DNA of 59,056 nucleotides from NCBI GenBank assembly GCA_947598285.1, contig CANQFE010000001.1:77705-136760 (forward strand). Direction: 5' to 3'. Both the position numbers and the translations under genes were made by a program. The notes beneath the pieces are model-generated. The model had not been told where the DNA came from, did no database searches, and saw only the letters and a list, made by a program, of their open reading frames with translations. Source of the stretch: an uncultured Bacilli bacterium (lineage in GTDB: Bacteria > Bacillota_I > Bacilli_A > RF39 > UBA660). The first letter of the stretch is position 1; the number at the start of each line of letters is the position of its first letter. Below, one piece after another: positions 38,761 through 48,422 of this stretch.

Positions 38761-38835
38761 TTTAGTATCATTTTTTCAAATATGTAAATATCTTGTATAT
38801 AATATTATAAAGTTTAAACGAAAGGGGTTGTTTTT

Positions 38836-39639
38836 ATGTCGATGTTTAAAAATTATGGTGACGATTCGTATCCTGCATATAATCTAACGCCAATAAGAAA
38901 AATACCAGAAATTCAAACGAATTTTAAAACACCTCTTTATATAAAAGATAAGAATCATAATATAAATAGATTTTATTGGGTAGAGGGCGAAAAGTTTACT
39001 TTAAAACTTAATCTTCAACATCAAGTACACGTTCCTCAACAATCTATTATTTTTTATGGTAATGAAGAACCTAATGCTGTAACTGTTGGGCATATTGGAC
39101 AAAAATGTTATAACTTTTCTAAATACATTTCTTGGACATGTCAGAATATAACCACTAATGGTTATATTTGGGTACAAGATGTGGAATTTACTTATTTACC
39201 GTATGGTGGTGACGTAATAGATGTCGCTGTGCCGATGACAGATAAAACATTAAAAATTGTATTTCTAAATTTTCGTCGTGAAGTAATATATGAATATACA
39301 TGCGTTAATAATAATTCAATTAGCATTACTATTAACAATGAGGATACACCAGAGTTAAGACAGGGGCAATATTTTATTGACGTATTTGTAGCAGATTCAT
39401 CTTCATATTTCGTAACAGAATATGATGTAACAATTCTTAGTAAATTAAGTAAATTAAAATATAATACCACTACTGGAACATATTATATATTTAATAATTC
39501 TATTCAGACACAAGGTGATGTAATTGTTTGGGAGCCAATTCAAAAATCAGACATACAAGATTCTGAATGGCAACAATTAAATAACGACATATATATTGAT
39601 ATTTCATCAATAGTTCCAAATAACTGGTTTACTATATAA
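38836..39639 (+). CDS. Baseplate/tail-tip structural protein
   Basis: A 267-residue, almost fully beta protein rich in Asn, Tyr and Thr with no catalytic motif. It opens the tail-fibre cluster and is followed by a BppU-like gene, so a baseplate or fibre-adaptor role is likely. AAAGGGGTTGTTTTT precedes the ATG. Confidence 0.6.
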   Translation: MSMFKNYGDDSYPAYNLTPIRKIPEIQTNFKTPLYIKDKNHNINRFYWVEGEKFTLKLNLQHQVHVPQQSIIFYGNEEPNAVTVGHIGQKCYNFSKYISWTCQNITTNGYIWVQDVEFTYLPYGGDVIDVAVPMTDKTLKIVFLNFRREVIYEYTCVNNNSISITINNEDTPELRQGQYFIDVFVADSSSYFVTEYDVTILSKLSKLKYNTTTGTYYIFNNSIQTQGDVIVWEPIQKSDIQDSEWQQLNNDIYIDISSIVPNNWFTI

Positions 39640-39656
39640 TAAAGAGGTAAAATTAA

Positions 39657-40160
39657 ATGTTTTGTAAAGTTAAGAAAAATATATTTACAATAGATCGTGG
39701 AGATACATTTGAATTTCCTCTTGACATATATGAAGGTTCGGATTTTACTTGTTCTAAATATTATCTTAAACCAGGTGATAATATATATGTTGCAATTTTG
39801 CAACCACATGAAAGTTTCGAAAACGCTATTATTAGAAAAAAACTTGATATAAATTCTGATACAGACGAAAATGGGAATCCATTATTTATATTAGAATCTC
39901 TTGATACAGAATATTTATTAGTTGGTAAATATTTCATTACCGCTAAACTCGAACAAACGTTTGGCAGTAGAACAGTAATTAGCACAATACTTCCAATGAA
40001 AGAATTCTTTATTACAGGGACAAATAAACATGTAGATAGTAAAAATATTATTACAAATACCACTAGTGTTATTAATAATAACGAATCGATATGGGAATCT
40101 CTTAATGGAGATAACGGTAGTGGTAACAATGATGATATGTATGTTTGGGAAAAAATTTAA
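39657..40160 (+). CDS. BppU-like baseplate protein
   Basis: A 167-residue protein with FTIDRGDTFEFPLDIYEG and a GKYFITAKL strand, the pattern of upper-baseplate N-terminal domains in Firmicute phages. It probably anchors the fibres encoded downstream. AAAGAGGTAAAATTAA precedes the ATG. Confidence 0.65.
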   Translation: MFCKVKKNIFTIDRGDTFEFPLDIYEGSDFTCSKYYLKPGDNIYVAILQPHESFENAIIRKKLDINSDTDENGNPLFILESLDTEYLLVGKYFITAKLEQTFGSRTVISTILPMKEFFITGTNKHVDSKNIITNTTSVINNNESIWESLNGDNGSGNNDDMYVWEKI

Positions 40161-40175
40161 CGAGGATTAGAATAA

Positions 40176-41420
40176 ATGACAGAGGGCATCAAACAAAAGT
40201 TTAATGAACTGTTACAAGAGCTTGTAGACATTATTAATTTAGAAGATGAATCTCACTCTGTACAAAACCCACTTAACCCAGCTAATAAGGATAGTATATC
40301 ATTTGATGATGCAGGAGCATTTCTAAATTATAACCAAGAAAATAGAACACAACCAATTAACTGGATAAATAATCAAACACGTTTAAATGAGTTTAATATG
40401 AACACATTAGTGTCATATATTGCTCAATATGCTAACTGGGCTACGGAACGTGGCGTTAGATATTACGCACGTACTGCAATAGAACCAGTTATTGAAGATC
40501 TAATTCGCCATTCTGCTGGGTGGACGGAAGATTCCACTTTAGATATTCAAACTTCCGGTGAAATCTTTAATGACTATAATAATAGCACGGCAACTGGTGC
40601 TTATTCCGCTGTGTTTGGAGAAAACAACCACGCAGATGGAGAGCATCAATTTGTACTTGGTAAATTTAATGTATCAGATAAAGATGCCGTCTATATTATT
40701 GGATGGGGCGAAAGCAATGAAAGCAGAAAAAACATTTTTGTTATAAACAAAAATGGCGATCTTAAACTTGCCGGTTCTTTAACTCTTGACGGAGATTTAA
40801 TATTAACAAAAGGAACTGTTGACGTACAAAAAGGTGATGTTAATATTGATGAAGGTAATTTAACAGTTGCTAAAGGCGATATTAATGTTCCTAAACCACC
40901 AACAAAAGATCAACACGCTGTAAACAAATTATATGTTGATACAGAAGTTTCAAGGCTAAAACAACTAAACCAATGGATTGGTAGTCTAGATGTCACTTCT
41001 GCTCAATATGATCTAGCAAATAAAAATGCTAAATTAAAACCTCTATTAACACAGTTTGTTAAGACAACTTCGAAAGCAAAAAGAGATCCACGTAATGGAG
41101 ATTTAGTAACAGTAGTTATTACTGATAAAACTGCAACTGATCCACAGTATCCTGAAATTTGGATCTTCTTAGAAACCGATCCCTATAATACCTCTACACA
41201 TGCTGGAGATTGGGAATTTTATAGTTCTCAACAATCTTTGTTAAATGCGTCAAAAAATGTTAAAGGTTTAGTACAAGTTGGTGATAATATTACCGTTTCA
41301 GATGGTATTATTTCCATTCCTCTTGCTAATGGTTCAATGGCTGGAGTAGTTAAGGCTGGAGAGAATGTAACGATTGAGAAGGGCATCATATCCTCTTATC
41401 AATACTGGGGAGATTTTTAA
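40176..41420 (+). CDS. Tail fibre protein with trimeric-autotransporter-like repeats
   Basis: A 414-residue protein. The N-terminal 120 residues are helical; residues about 140-175 contain ATGAYSAVFGENNHADGEHQFVLG, typical of YadA/Hep-Hag head repeats; then a beta-helix-like stretch KGTVDVQKGDVNIDEGNLTVAKG, and a coiled-coil-like KLYVDTEVSRLKQLNQ. C-terminal beta domain. Likely a trimeric fibre. Confidence 0.75.
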   Translation: MTEGIKQKFNELLQELVDIINLEDESHSVQNPLNPANKDSISFDDAGAFLNYNQENRTQPINWINNQTRLNEFNMNTLVSYIAQYANWATERGVRYYARTAIEPVIEDLIRHSAGWTEDSTLDIQTSGEIFNDYNNSTATGAYSAVFGENNHADGEHQFVLGKFNVSDKDAVYIIGWGESNESRKNIFVINKNGDLKLAGSLTLDGDLILTKGTVDVQKGDVNIDEGNLTVAKGDINVPKPPTKDQHAVNKLYVDTEVSRLKQLNQWIGSLDVTSAQYDLANKNAKLKPLLTQFVKTTSKAKRDPRNGDLVTVVITDKTATDPQYPEIWIFLETDPYNTSTHAGDWEFYSSQQSLLNASKNVKGLVQVGDNITVSDGIISIPLANGSMAGVVKAGENVTIEKGIISSYQYWGDF

Positions 41421-41440
41421 ATCGAAAGGACTAGTAGAAT

Positions 41441-43045
41441 ATGGCAAATAAAAACACGGTTTTATTTAAGTATGGTAATCAAGCTGCTTATGATGCATTA
41501 AAAAATAGTGTTGGCTATGATAGTAATGCTTTATATTTCATTGAAGACACCAATCGCCTGTATAAAGGCGCTGTCTTAATGTCAAAGCCTTATTTAATCG
41601 TTGAAGCTGTACCTCAACCAGACACAGCACTTGAAGATGTATTTTATCTTGTTGTAAAAGATGATAAAGCAACAATTCATTTTAAAAATGAGGATAGTAT
41701 TATCTCTATTGAAAGTGATTCAATTGAAGCCGGTTCGGTTACAATGGATTCACTTTCTCCAGATGCTCTTGCTTCAACCATTGGAGAGGAGACGTCTTCG
41801 GAGAATGCGAAACTTGTTACCGATGATGTTGTAAAAAAATATGTAGAAGCAAATAATGAAACTATAAAATCAGACATTGAGACTGATCTTAAAGATAGCG
41901 TTGTTCAGCAAGTAACTGAAAAGATTCAAAACGATTTAAAAGAATATGACAAGGCTTTTGTAAATGTAGCCGTAGGTGAATCTTCTAATCAGGAAGCCGA
42001 TAAAATTGGATTACATTTTTCAACTAAAGACGGGCAAGAAGTAGTTGTTGACCTTGATAAAGAAAAGTTCTTAAATAGTGCAAAACTAAAAGACGATGGT
42101 AAAACATTAGAGTTAACAATGACTAATGGAGATACAGTCGATGTTAGCCTTGCAGAAATGGTTGCGGATGCTTCAACAGTTAAAACCACCGATAAGATTA
42201 AACTTACTACCTCTTGGGGTAATTTAGCTGTTGGTTCTGAAATTGCATCTGATACTTCTCTTCAGCAATTATTAATTGATGCATTATCAAAAGATATCGA
42301 TCCTATAGCAACACTTCCAACTGCTACTATTACGTTAACAAATGCAGGTGCAAAAGAAGTTGGAACAAATATTACTCCTGCATATAGTGTAAAATATACT
42401 GATGGTAAATATAGTGTAACAATAGATAGTGAAAGTGCCGTTAATGCTGGTTGTACAGCCACCACATATCATGTCACTGACACTAAATCAAATTCAGCAA
42501 GTGAAGCATCTGGTACGTTACCTTCCTTCCAAGTTACTGATGATATGGATCCTTATAAGGTATCCGTAACAGTTGATTATTCAAAAGGCAATGATGCTTA
42601 TTCTTATCTTGGTACCAAGAAAGACGATGTTACTATTGCAGCAGGCACAACTACACAAGCTACAGCATCTGGAACAATTACTGGCTACAGAGGTTGGTTT
42701 TGGGGCTATAAATTATCGGGTGATACAATTATTTCTGATGTACCTATAATTACTGGTGAGCAAGTTCGTGCTCTTGGTAATGTTGGAACTTCACTTCCTA
42801 CTTCCGCAATTACACTTCCTAAGAATTGTCAAGAAGTATTTTTCGCAATACCTAAGAATAAGAAGACTGGTACCCTTAAAGTATTAAATAGTGCCAACCA
42901 AGCTCCTTTCGGGGATGGACAAAAGATTACCGGTGTACAAGTTGAAGGTGCTGAAGGATATACAGCCGTAGAATATGATGTATATTATATTCATAATGGT
43001 GGTGGAGCACCTGATGAAGCAAAATATACCGTAACAATTTCTTAA
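41441..43045 (+). CDS. Tail fibre / receptor-binding structural protein
   Basis: A 534-residue fibre protein. Residues 1-45 have FKYGNQAAYDALKN...LYFIEDTNRLYKG, an anchor module shared with the product at 43490. A helical stretch (about 120-165) is followed by beta-domains with an Ig-like ATLPTATITLTNAGAKEVG segment. The terminal GGGAPDEAKYTVTIS end looks like a capsule. Likely exposed and host-specific. Confidence 0.72.
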   Translation: MANKNTVLFKYGNQAAYDALKNSVGYDSNALYFIEDTNRLYKGAVLMSKPYLIVEAVPQPDTALEDVFYLVVKDDKATIHFKNEDSIISIESDSIEAGSVTMDSLSPDALASTIGEETSSENAKLVTDDVVKKYVEANNETIKSDIETDLKDSVVQQVTEKIQNDLKEYDKAFVNVAVGESSNQEADKIGLHFSTKDGQEVVVDLDKEKFLNSAKLKDDGKTLELTMTNGDTVDVSLAEMVADASTVKTTDKIKLTTSWGNLAVGSEIASDTSLQQLLIDALSKDIDPIATLPTATITLTNAGAKEVGTNITPAYSVKYTDGKYSVTIDSESAVNAGCTATTYHVTDTKSNSASEASGTLPSFQVTDDMDPYKVSVTVDYSKGNDAYSYLGTKKDDVTIAAGTTTQATASGTITGYRGWFWGYKLSGDTIISDVPIITGEQVRALGNVGTSLPTSAITLPKNCQEVFFAIPKNKKTGTLKVLNSANQAPFGDGQKITGVQVEGAEGYTAVEYDVYYIHNGGGAPDEAKYTVTIS

Positions 43046-43076
43046 TAAGAAGATACAGAAAGGAGATAATAAATTT

Positions 43077-43373
43077 ATGGCTACTAAAAGAACTGATTTA
43101 TTTAATTATCTAGAGACAGAAGGTAAAGCCGTTTGGGGTGTAGGTGTGCCTATTCAACGCTTGAATGGTCTACCTCTTGATAAATACTCTGTATTTTCAA
43201 GCGTTGAGAAACTAGACGAATATATTGCAGGCAATTTTGCATATCCAGGACAGCTTGTAGCGGTTGTTAACGATAGTTCTACTATCGCATATATTATCAC
43301 TGCAGATGGACAGAAACAAGCGTTAGCTAGTTCTGATTCCGCTATTACATGGGAAGCAATTGCGTCTGACTAA
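43077..43373 (+). CDS. Small virion/fibre accessory protein
   Basis: A 98-residue protein beginning MATKRTDLFNYLETEGKAVWG, with AYPGQLVAVVNDSSTIAYII. This type occurs among phage tail-fibre genes as a small adaptor; function unproven. AAAGGAGATAATAAATTT precedes the ATG. Confidence 0.65.
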   Translation: MATKRTDLFNYLETEGKAVWGVGVPIQRLNGLPLDKYSVFSSVEKLDEYIAGNFAYPGQLVAVVNDSSTIAYIITADGQKQALASSDSAITWEAIASD

Positions 43374-43382
43374 TAAGATGTG

Positions 43383-43413
43383 CAATGGAGGGAGATTCTA
43401 ACTCCCTCCATTG
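43383..43413 (+). terminator. Hairpin terminator-like element
   Basis: CAATGGAGGGAG and CTCCCTCCATTG form a 12-bp stem over 7 nt; the T-run is weak. Confidence 0.6.
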
Positions 43414-43489
43414 TTAAAAAGTAACGAATAACAATAAAATTAACTTGTATAAATAATACGATAATGCTAATAAGGAGGTAATGATTAAA

Positions 43490-43954
43490 ATGCCACAAGC
43501 TGGTAGCATTGTTGAATTCAAATACGGTAATCAAGCTGCTTACGACACTTGTGTAAAGAATAATAATGTCTTATATTTTTGTTCTGATTCCAGAAGATTC
43601 TTTGTGGGCTCGGAAGAATATACAAGAACAGTAAAACAATATACTAAATTACCGATTGAAAATATTTCTCCTAATACACTTTGTGTGATAAGTGGAGAAA
43701 ATGATCTTAAAGAGTTATATGTTACTTACGATGGAATTGATTGGGATTTATTATCAATTTTACCTCCAAAAGTTTATAATGGAATTATTGGAGATAACAG
43801 TAGCAATCTCGAGCCAAAGTTTGGTGAAAACATTCATATTCCAAAAATTAAATTTGGAGAAAAAGGTTATATTGAAGAGGTAGAAGATCAGGAAGTAAAA
43901 CTTCCTACTATTCAATATATTGACATAGAGGAAGCATTAGATTTTAAAGTATAA
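43490..43954 (+). CDS. Tail fibre anchor-module protein
   Basis: A 154-residue protein with IVEFKYGNQAAYDTCVKN...LYFCSDSRRFFVG, the same anchor as in the product at 41441. It is much shorter and ends after a beta domain. I place the start at 43490 rather than 43481 because AAGGAGG is only 2 nt from the latter. Confidence 0.68.
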   Translation: MPQAGSIVEFKYGNQAAYDTCVKNNNVLYFCSDSRRFFVGSEEYTRTVKQYTKLPIENISPNTLCVISGENDLKELYVTYDGIDWDLLSILPPKVYNGIIGDNSSNLEPKFGENIHIPKIKFGEKGYIEEVEDQEVKLPTIQYIDIEEALDFKV

Positions 43955-43975
43955 AAATAAGAAAGGAATCATATA

Positions 43976-45013
43976 ATGGCAGATATTAGTAAAATAAAAT
44001 TAGGTGGCGTTGATTATACAATAAAAGATGCTACTGCTCGTTCGTTAATTAATAGTTTAGGCTCACCAATGCACTTTGTAGGTGTTTCTGAAGTTGCAAT
44101 TACAGATGGTAGTACATCTGGATTAAATGCAGACGAAGAATCGTATTCAGGTAAGTCAGGGGATGTATGCACTTATAATACTAAAGAATTCATCTGGGAT
44201 GGTGAAAACTGGGTAGAGCTTGGTGATCTTGGTTCACTTGGCAAGCTTGCATATTCAGATACGGCATCGGTTAGTTACACTCCTGCTGGTACGATTACTG
44301 TTAATTACACACCGGCTGGTACAATTAGTGGTAGTGTAACTCCTGCTGGTACAATTAGTGGTACTGCAGTTAGTTTAACTGATGTTAGTGTCGAATCCAC
44401 ATTTTCAGGTGGTTCAGTTTCAGTTAGTGGTACTGGAGAAATAGCTGGTGATGTAACGTCAAGTTTCACCGGTAATCCAGGAGCTGTTTCAGTTTCTGGT
44501 ACTCCTGCTGGTACAGTTACTATTACACCTACGAGCACAGATGCTCTTACTGCCGCATCCGTTAAATCTGCTACTGCAACATTTTCAGGAACAACAACTG
44601 CAATGTTAGCCAGTTATGCAAGCGATACAGAAACATTAAGTTTCTCAACCGGCGCAGTTAGTGGTACAGTAACCCCTACGGTAACATTAAATACGTCAAC
44701 TGATTCTTTCATGACTGGGGCAACAGCTAAGTTTGCTGGAACAACACTGACCTCTTCTGGTAGTTTTACACCAAGTGGTAGTGTTTCTTCAACATTCACA
44801 GGAGAAGACGTAGAGATAACTTCTACAGGTTCCGTTACTGGTACAATTGAAAATGCAGTTACACAGCCTACAGTAACTGTTACTCAAGGTACATTTAAAG
44901 GTTCATCAAGTGCAATTACCGCTGCATTTACAGGCACGAAAGCCGGAACAAATATTGCAACATTTGCAGGAACAGGAACTAAGATTACTGTTTCCCCTGA
45001 TTCAAAAGTATAA
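43976..45013 (+). CDS. Repetitive Ser/Thr/Gly-rich tail fibre protein
   Basis: A 345-residue fibre starting MADISKIKLGGVDYTIKD, an anchor motif shared with 45074 and 49133. After a small beta domain come short repeats of type (S/T)(Y)TPAGTI(S/T) and ATFSGTT that should form an elongated beta fibre. Codon use is strongly repetitive (ACTCCTGCTGGTAC). Confidence 0.78.
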   Translation: MADISKIKLGGVDYTIKDATARSLINSLGSPMHFVGVSEVAITDGSTSGLNADEESYSGKSGDVCTYNTKEFIWDGENWVELGDLGSLGKLAYSDTASVSYTPAGTITVNYTPAGTISGSVTPAGTISGTAVSLTDVSVESTFSGGSVSVSGTGEIAGDVTSSFTGNPGAVSVSGTPAGTVTITPTSTDALTAASVKSATATFSGTTTAMLASYASDTETLSFSTGAVSGTVTPTVTLNTSTDSFMTGATAKFAGTTLTSSGSFTPSGSVSSTFTGEDVEITSTGSVTGTIENAVTQPTVTVTQGTFKGSSSAITAAFTGTKAGTNIATFAGTGTKITVSPDSKV

Positions 45014-45073
45014 AAATATAAATAAATTGTAATTGATATCTTATCAATTCTATTATAAATAAGAGGTAACTTA

Positions 45074-45481
45074 ATGGCTACGATTAGTCAAATTAAAGTT
45101 GGTAATACTACTTACGATATAAAAGATAATAGTGTAACCCCTGTTCCAATAAGTTCTGGTTTATGTACGATATATATTACTGGAAATCCATGTGATTCTA
45201 CGTATTATAAGATTGGAAAAATAGTTATAATACAAGGCTGTTCTGTAGTACACAATATTCCGTGGAGTTCACAATCCGGAATCAGAGAGTATTACGATGT
45301 AGCTGGAATGCCATTTGTCGCATATAATAAGTACGGTGTTGTTGGAGTAGCTAGAGGAATGGAAACTGATACAGTTGCAATTGTATCAGAAGACACGGCC
45401 ACATTTCGTTTGGTGCCAACAAAAGACGGATCGTCTGGTGAGACCGTTGAATTTATGTTATGTTATGAAGCCGACTCATAA
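45074..45481 (+). CDS. Small tail fibre tip-like protein
   Basis: A 135-residue protein with the anchor MATISQIKVGNTTYDIKD followed directly by a globular beta domain ending EFMLCYEADS. That end resembles the end of the product at 46705 (YEIFLCYISSY), so both may share the tip domain (with LCTIYI/ICTLYN and KIGKIVIIQG/KVGNIVLISG blocks). Confidence 0.7.
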   Translation: MATISQIKVGNTTYDIKDNSVTPVPISSGLCTIYITGNPCDSTYYKIGKIVIIQGCSVVHNIPWSSQSGIREYYDVAGMPFVAYNKYGVVGVARGMETDTVAIVSEDTATFRLVPTKDGSSGETVEFMLCYEADS

Positions 45482-45497
45482 TTAGGAGTATACATAC

Positions 45498-46220
45498 GTG
45501 TTAAAGTTTATAGTAGATAATAATATTGTAACTCTCATTAGACAAGATGGTTCTAATTGGAGAGGTTGTTATGAAAATAGTGCTCGCGGTAGAGAAATTA
45601 TAAAACGGTTTTTTGACAACGGAGAGGAAATCGTTAAAACCGTAATGGTTCCTAATCCTGATAAAGGTGAAGATAGGCCAGAAGAAATAGAATCAACTGT
45701 TCCAGTAACTTGGGATGATATACTTGAAATTTGGGGAGATACGCCTACCGTAATTTTCCCTGAAGTGCCATTTAAACAACTTGTGGAAGATAAGCAACAA
45801 CAAATTAAGCACTGGTGTGAAGATAAGATTATTAGTGGTATTGATATTGATCTTGGTTTAAAGGATGATCATGACAGTCCTCTTGGAAGTTTACATTATT
45901 CTCTCACAGAGAGACATCAAATGGATATGAGAGACTTAGCAAGCATCATTCAAGCTGGTGCCACTAGTGTAACTTGGAGAGATGATTCAAGAGTATCCCA
46001 TATGGTTTATACTGCTGAACAATTTATGAAATTATATCAAGCTGCTACTGCTTATATATTTAATTGTAGATTCCGTTCTGATGGTCTTGAAGAATTACTA
46101 TTTTCATATACAGAAAATGACAGAAACAAAGTAAAGGCATTAACTTGGGACACTGAATTACCTAAAGAAATTCAAGATAAAATTAACTCATTGCTTGGTA
46201 CTATGAATATAAGTGAGTAA
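45498..46220 (+). CDS. DUF4376-like tail protein (GTG start)
   Basis: A 240-residue protein. The C-terminal part IKHWCEDKIISGIDIDL, SLTERHQMDMRDL and TAEQFMKLYQAATAYI follows the DUF4376-type domain found at the end of many phage tail proteins. GTG start with TTAGGAG. Likely fibre assembly or tip protein. Confidence 0.7.
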   Translation: MLKFIVDNNIVTLIRQDGSNWRGCYENSARGREIIKRFFDNGEEIVKTVMVPNPDKGEDRPEEIESTVPVTWDDILEIWGDTPTVIFPEVPFKQLVEDKQQQIKHWCEDKIISGIDIDLGLKDDHDSPLGSLHYSLTERHQMDMRDLASIIQAGATSVTWRDDSRVSHMVYTAEQFMKLYQAATAYIFNCRFRSDGLEELLFSYTENDRNKVKALTWDTELPKEIQDKINSLLGTMNISE

Positions 46221-46228
46221 GATACTCT

Positions 46229-46687
46229 ATGAAAAAGATATATAAAATTTTGGTTTTATGGTTTCTAATTGGAACTATTTACTACGCTCTTGAAGGAATT
46301 TGGCACATTCGATCCGGTGGTTATGCTAATATAGTTATGTTACCAATTGGTGGTTTATGTGGAATTTGTATTGGGTCAATAAATCAAATACCAAAATTTT
46401 ATAATTTAAAGATTATATTTCAATGTTTAATTAGTACCATAATTGTCTTATCCATTGAATTTATTTCAGGATGTATATTAAATATTTGGTTACAACTTAA
46501 TATCTGGAATTATTCAAATTATGCATTTAACATATTGGGACAAATTTGTTTACCTTATGGATTATTATGGTTTATAATTAGTCCATTTGCAATTTGGTTA
46601 GAAGACGTATTAAGATATAAATTTTGGAGAGAAGGAGAATATTATTCACTTCTCTCCATATATAAAGATTTATTCACACTCAAATAA
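46229..46687 (+). CDS. Membrane protein, putative ABC-transporter-permease-like (CmpB type)
   Basis: A 152-residue protein with four membrane segments (about 5-20, 32-52, 65-85, 100-122) ending in a charged tail. FLIGTIYYALEGIWH and LPIGGLCGICIGSIN resemble the CmpB-type putative permease family of Clostridia. It sits oddly inside the tail-fibre cluster, so a role in receptor masking or superinfection exclusion is conceivable (inference). The ribosome site is weak. Confidence 0.6.
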   Translation: MKKIYKILVLWFLIGTIYYALEGIWHIRSGGYANIVMLPIGGLCGICIGSINQIPKFYNLKIIFQCLISTIIVLSIEFISGCILNIWLQLNIWNYSNYAFNILGQICLPYGLLWFIISPFAIWLEDVLRYKFWREGEYYSLLSIYKDLFTLK

Positions 46688-46704
46688 GAGGGATTGGTAT
46701 AAAT

Positions 46705-47472
46705 ATGATTCAATTTAAAAGAGGTGACGAAAACTCTTGGAAAACAACGAATGCGATCCTTGGAGATGGTCAACCAGGAGTTATTAGAAGAGATGACGGA
46801 AGTTATTACTTAAAAATTGGTAAAAATGTTCATGCTGAGTCTGATTTTAATAATCTTCGTCCATTATCAGCTTCTCCTCTTGTTGATGTTTTATCAACCA
46901 ATGAAAGTTGGTCGAAAATAAATAATATTTATTATACTACTTATAATAATGGTATTCTTATAGATCTTGGAACTGAAGATATGAATATTTTAGGCTCCGC
47001 CATGGGAGCCTCTAGATATCAAATTGCAATAACTAATGGCATGGGTCTGCCAAGCATTAAAATTAGAGGCTCCGGAAGATCACAACTTGCACCAACAATA
47101 CACTGGTCCGATTGGGTTAGTTGTCCGACGACAGAAGCAGGAATATGTACGTTATACAATAGCCAATCTAATGATCCTATTTTATGTGAGTATAGTAAAG
47201 TAGGTAATATCGTATTAATTAGTGGTCAAAACTATAATTCGGAACCACTTGGTGCGTGGGGACCAAAAGGAACCACTGTTGAATTAACTGGATTACCATA
47301 TCCAACAAAAGATGAATCTAGTTCCGTGTGTGTTGGTTTTATACATGGTGAAGGCGAAGGTACCGAATTGATATATCGTAAAAGTTCTACAGCATTTAAA
47401 TGGACATTTTCTACAACTGGTGGATCTGGATGTGTATATGAAATTTTCTTATGTTATATATCTTCTTATTAA
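46705..47472 (+). CDS. Tail fibre protein
   Basis: A 255-residue protein with N-terminal IQFKRGDENSWKTTN...GQPGVIRRDDGSYYLKIG, the phage-fibre anchor used to join baseplate, and a C-terminal beta domain homologous to the one at 45074. AGAGGGATTGGTATAAAT upstream. Confidence 0.72.
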   Translation: MIQFKRGDENSWKTTNAILGDGQPGVIRRDDGSYYLKIGKNVHAESDFNNLRPLSASPLVDVLSTNESWSKINNIYYTTYNNGILIDLGTEDMNILGSAMGASRYQIAITNGMGLPSIKIRGSGRSQLAPTIHWSDWVSCPTTEAGICTLYNSQSNDPILCEYSKVGNIVLISGQNYNSEPLGAWGPKGTTVELTGLPYPTKDESSSVCVGFIHGEGEGTELIYRKSSTAFKWTFSTTGGSGCVYEIFLCYISSY

Positions 47473-47503
47473 AATGCAGCCTAGAGAATTAGAGGTGAAG
47501 TAA

Positions 47504-48328
47504 ATGCCTGAAAAGGTAAAATTTCGAAGAGGAAATAAAAGCAATATTCCAAAAACCTTTACTGATGGTGAAGTGCTTGTTACAACTGATACTAATGAAT
47601 TGTTTATGGATACTTCTACTAAAAGAATTCCTTTAGGTGCTATTAGAGGTAGTGGAATAAATTCAGAAGTACATAATGATGTAGAAAATAATGAAGCAAC
47701 GTATTCACATTCAAGTGCAAGTAATTTACACACAAAAACAGGTGCAGAAAATCAAAGTGTAATTGGTCAATATAATGATCCACAACCAGATTCATTATTT
47801 GAAGTAGGAAATGGTACTTCAAATTTAGCAAGATCAAATGCATTTTTAGTATTTAAAGATGGTCATGCAGAAATTCAAACTCAAGGCACCACAGATAATT
47901 CAATTGTATCAAATAAATTGTTAATTGAAAAAATTAATGAAGTGACAACATTAGCAGGATTACATTTATATGATTGTTTTATCGACAGCGCTACACCTCA
48001 GTACGGAGAGAATGCAATTGTTCTTGATATTTCACAACCTCCAAGTGGAACGATATTACTTTGTCGTTTAAGTAGTACAACGACGACATTATACCCAGTA
48101 GACGTACCACGTGTAGTGTTTACCGGTTCTTCATTACTTTTAACTTTTGGGGATCATGGATATTGGAATGGAGTTAATCATACAGCATATGTAAATGATA
48201 TTTTTGCTTTATATGTACAGAATAACGATGTTTTATTTGCTGGAATGTTAAATTCAACTAATGTTACCAATGCCGAATATGCACAAGTTTCTGTAAATAT
48301 TGATGATGGTGAATTAGTAATTACATAA
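47504..48328 (+). CDS. Tail fibre protein
   Basis: A 274-residue protein with KFRRGNKSNIPKTFTDGEVLVTTDTNELFMD, another form of the anchor motif, a middle histidine/serine-rich part (ATYSHSSASNLHTK) that looks like a beta-helix shaft, and a C-terminal globular beta domain. AGAGGTGAAGTAA upstream; a terminator follows. Confidence 0.72.
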   Translation: MPEKVKFRRGNKSNIPKTFTDGEVLVTTDTNELFMDTSTKRIPLGAIRGSGINSEVHNDVENNEATYSHSSASNLHTKTGAENQSVIGQYNDPQPDSLFEVGNGTSNLARSNAFLVFKDGHAEIQTQGTTDNSIVSNKLLIEKINEVTTLAGLHLYDCFIDSATPQYGENAIVLDISQPPSGTILLCRLSSTTTTLYPVDVPRVVFTGSSLLLTFGDHGYWNGVNHTAYVNDIFALYVQNNDVLFAGMLNSTNVTNAEYAQVSVNIDDGELVIT

Positions 48329-48342
48329 ACTAATTAAATAGT

Positions 48343-48378
48343 GTGGGCTCTATATTTATTATAGAGCCCACTTTTATT
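48343..48378 (+). terminator. Rho-independent terminator
   Basis: GTGGGCTCTATA and TATAGAGCCCAC with TTTTATT. Confidence 0.9.
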
Positions 48379-48422
48379 GTATATAATATTTGAAATATCT
48401 TACACAGGGAAGTGATTTTATC

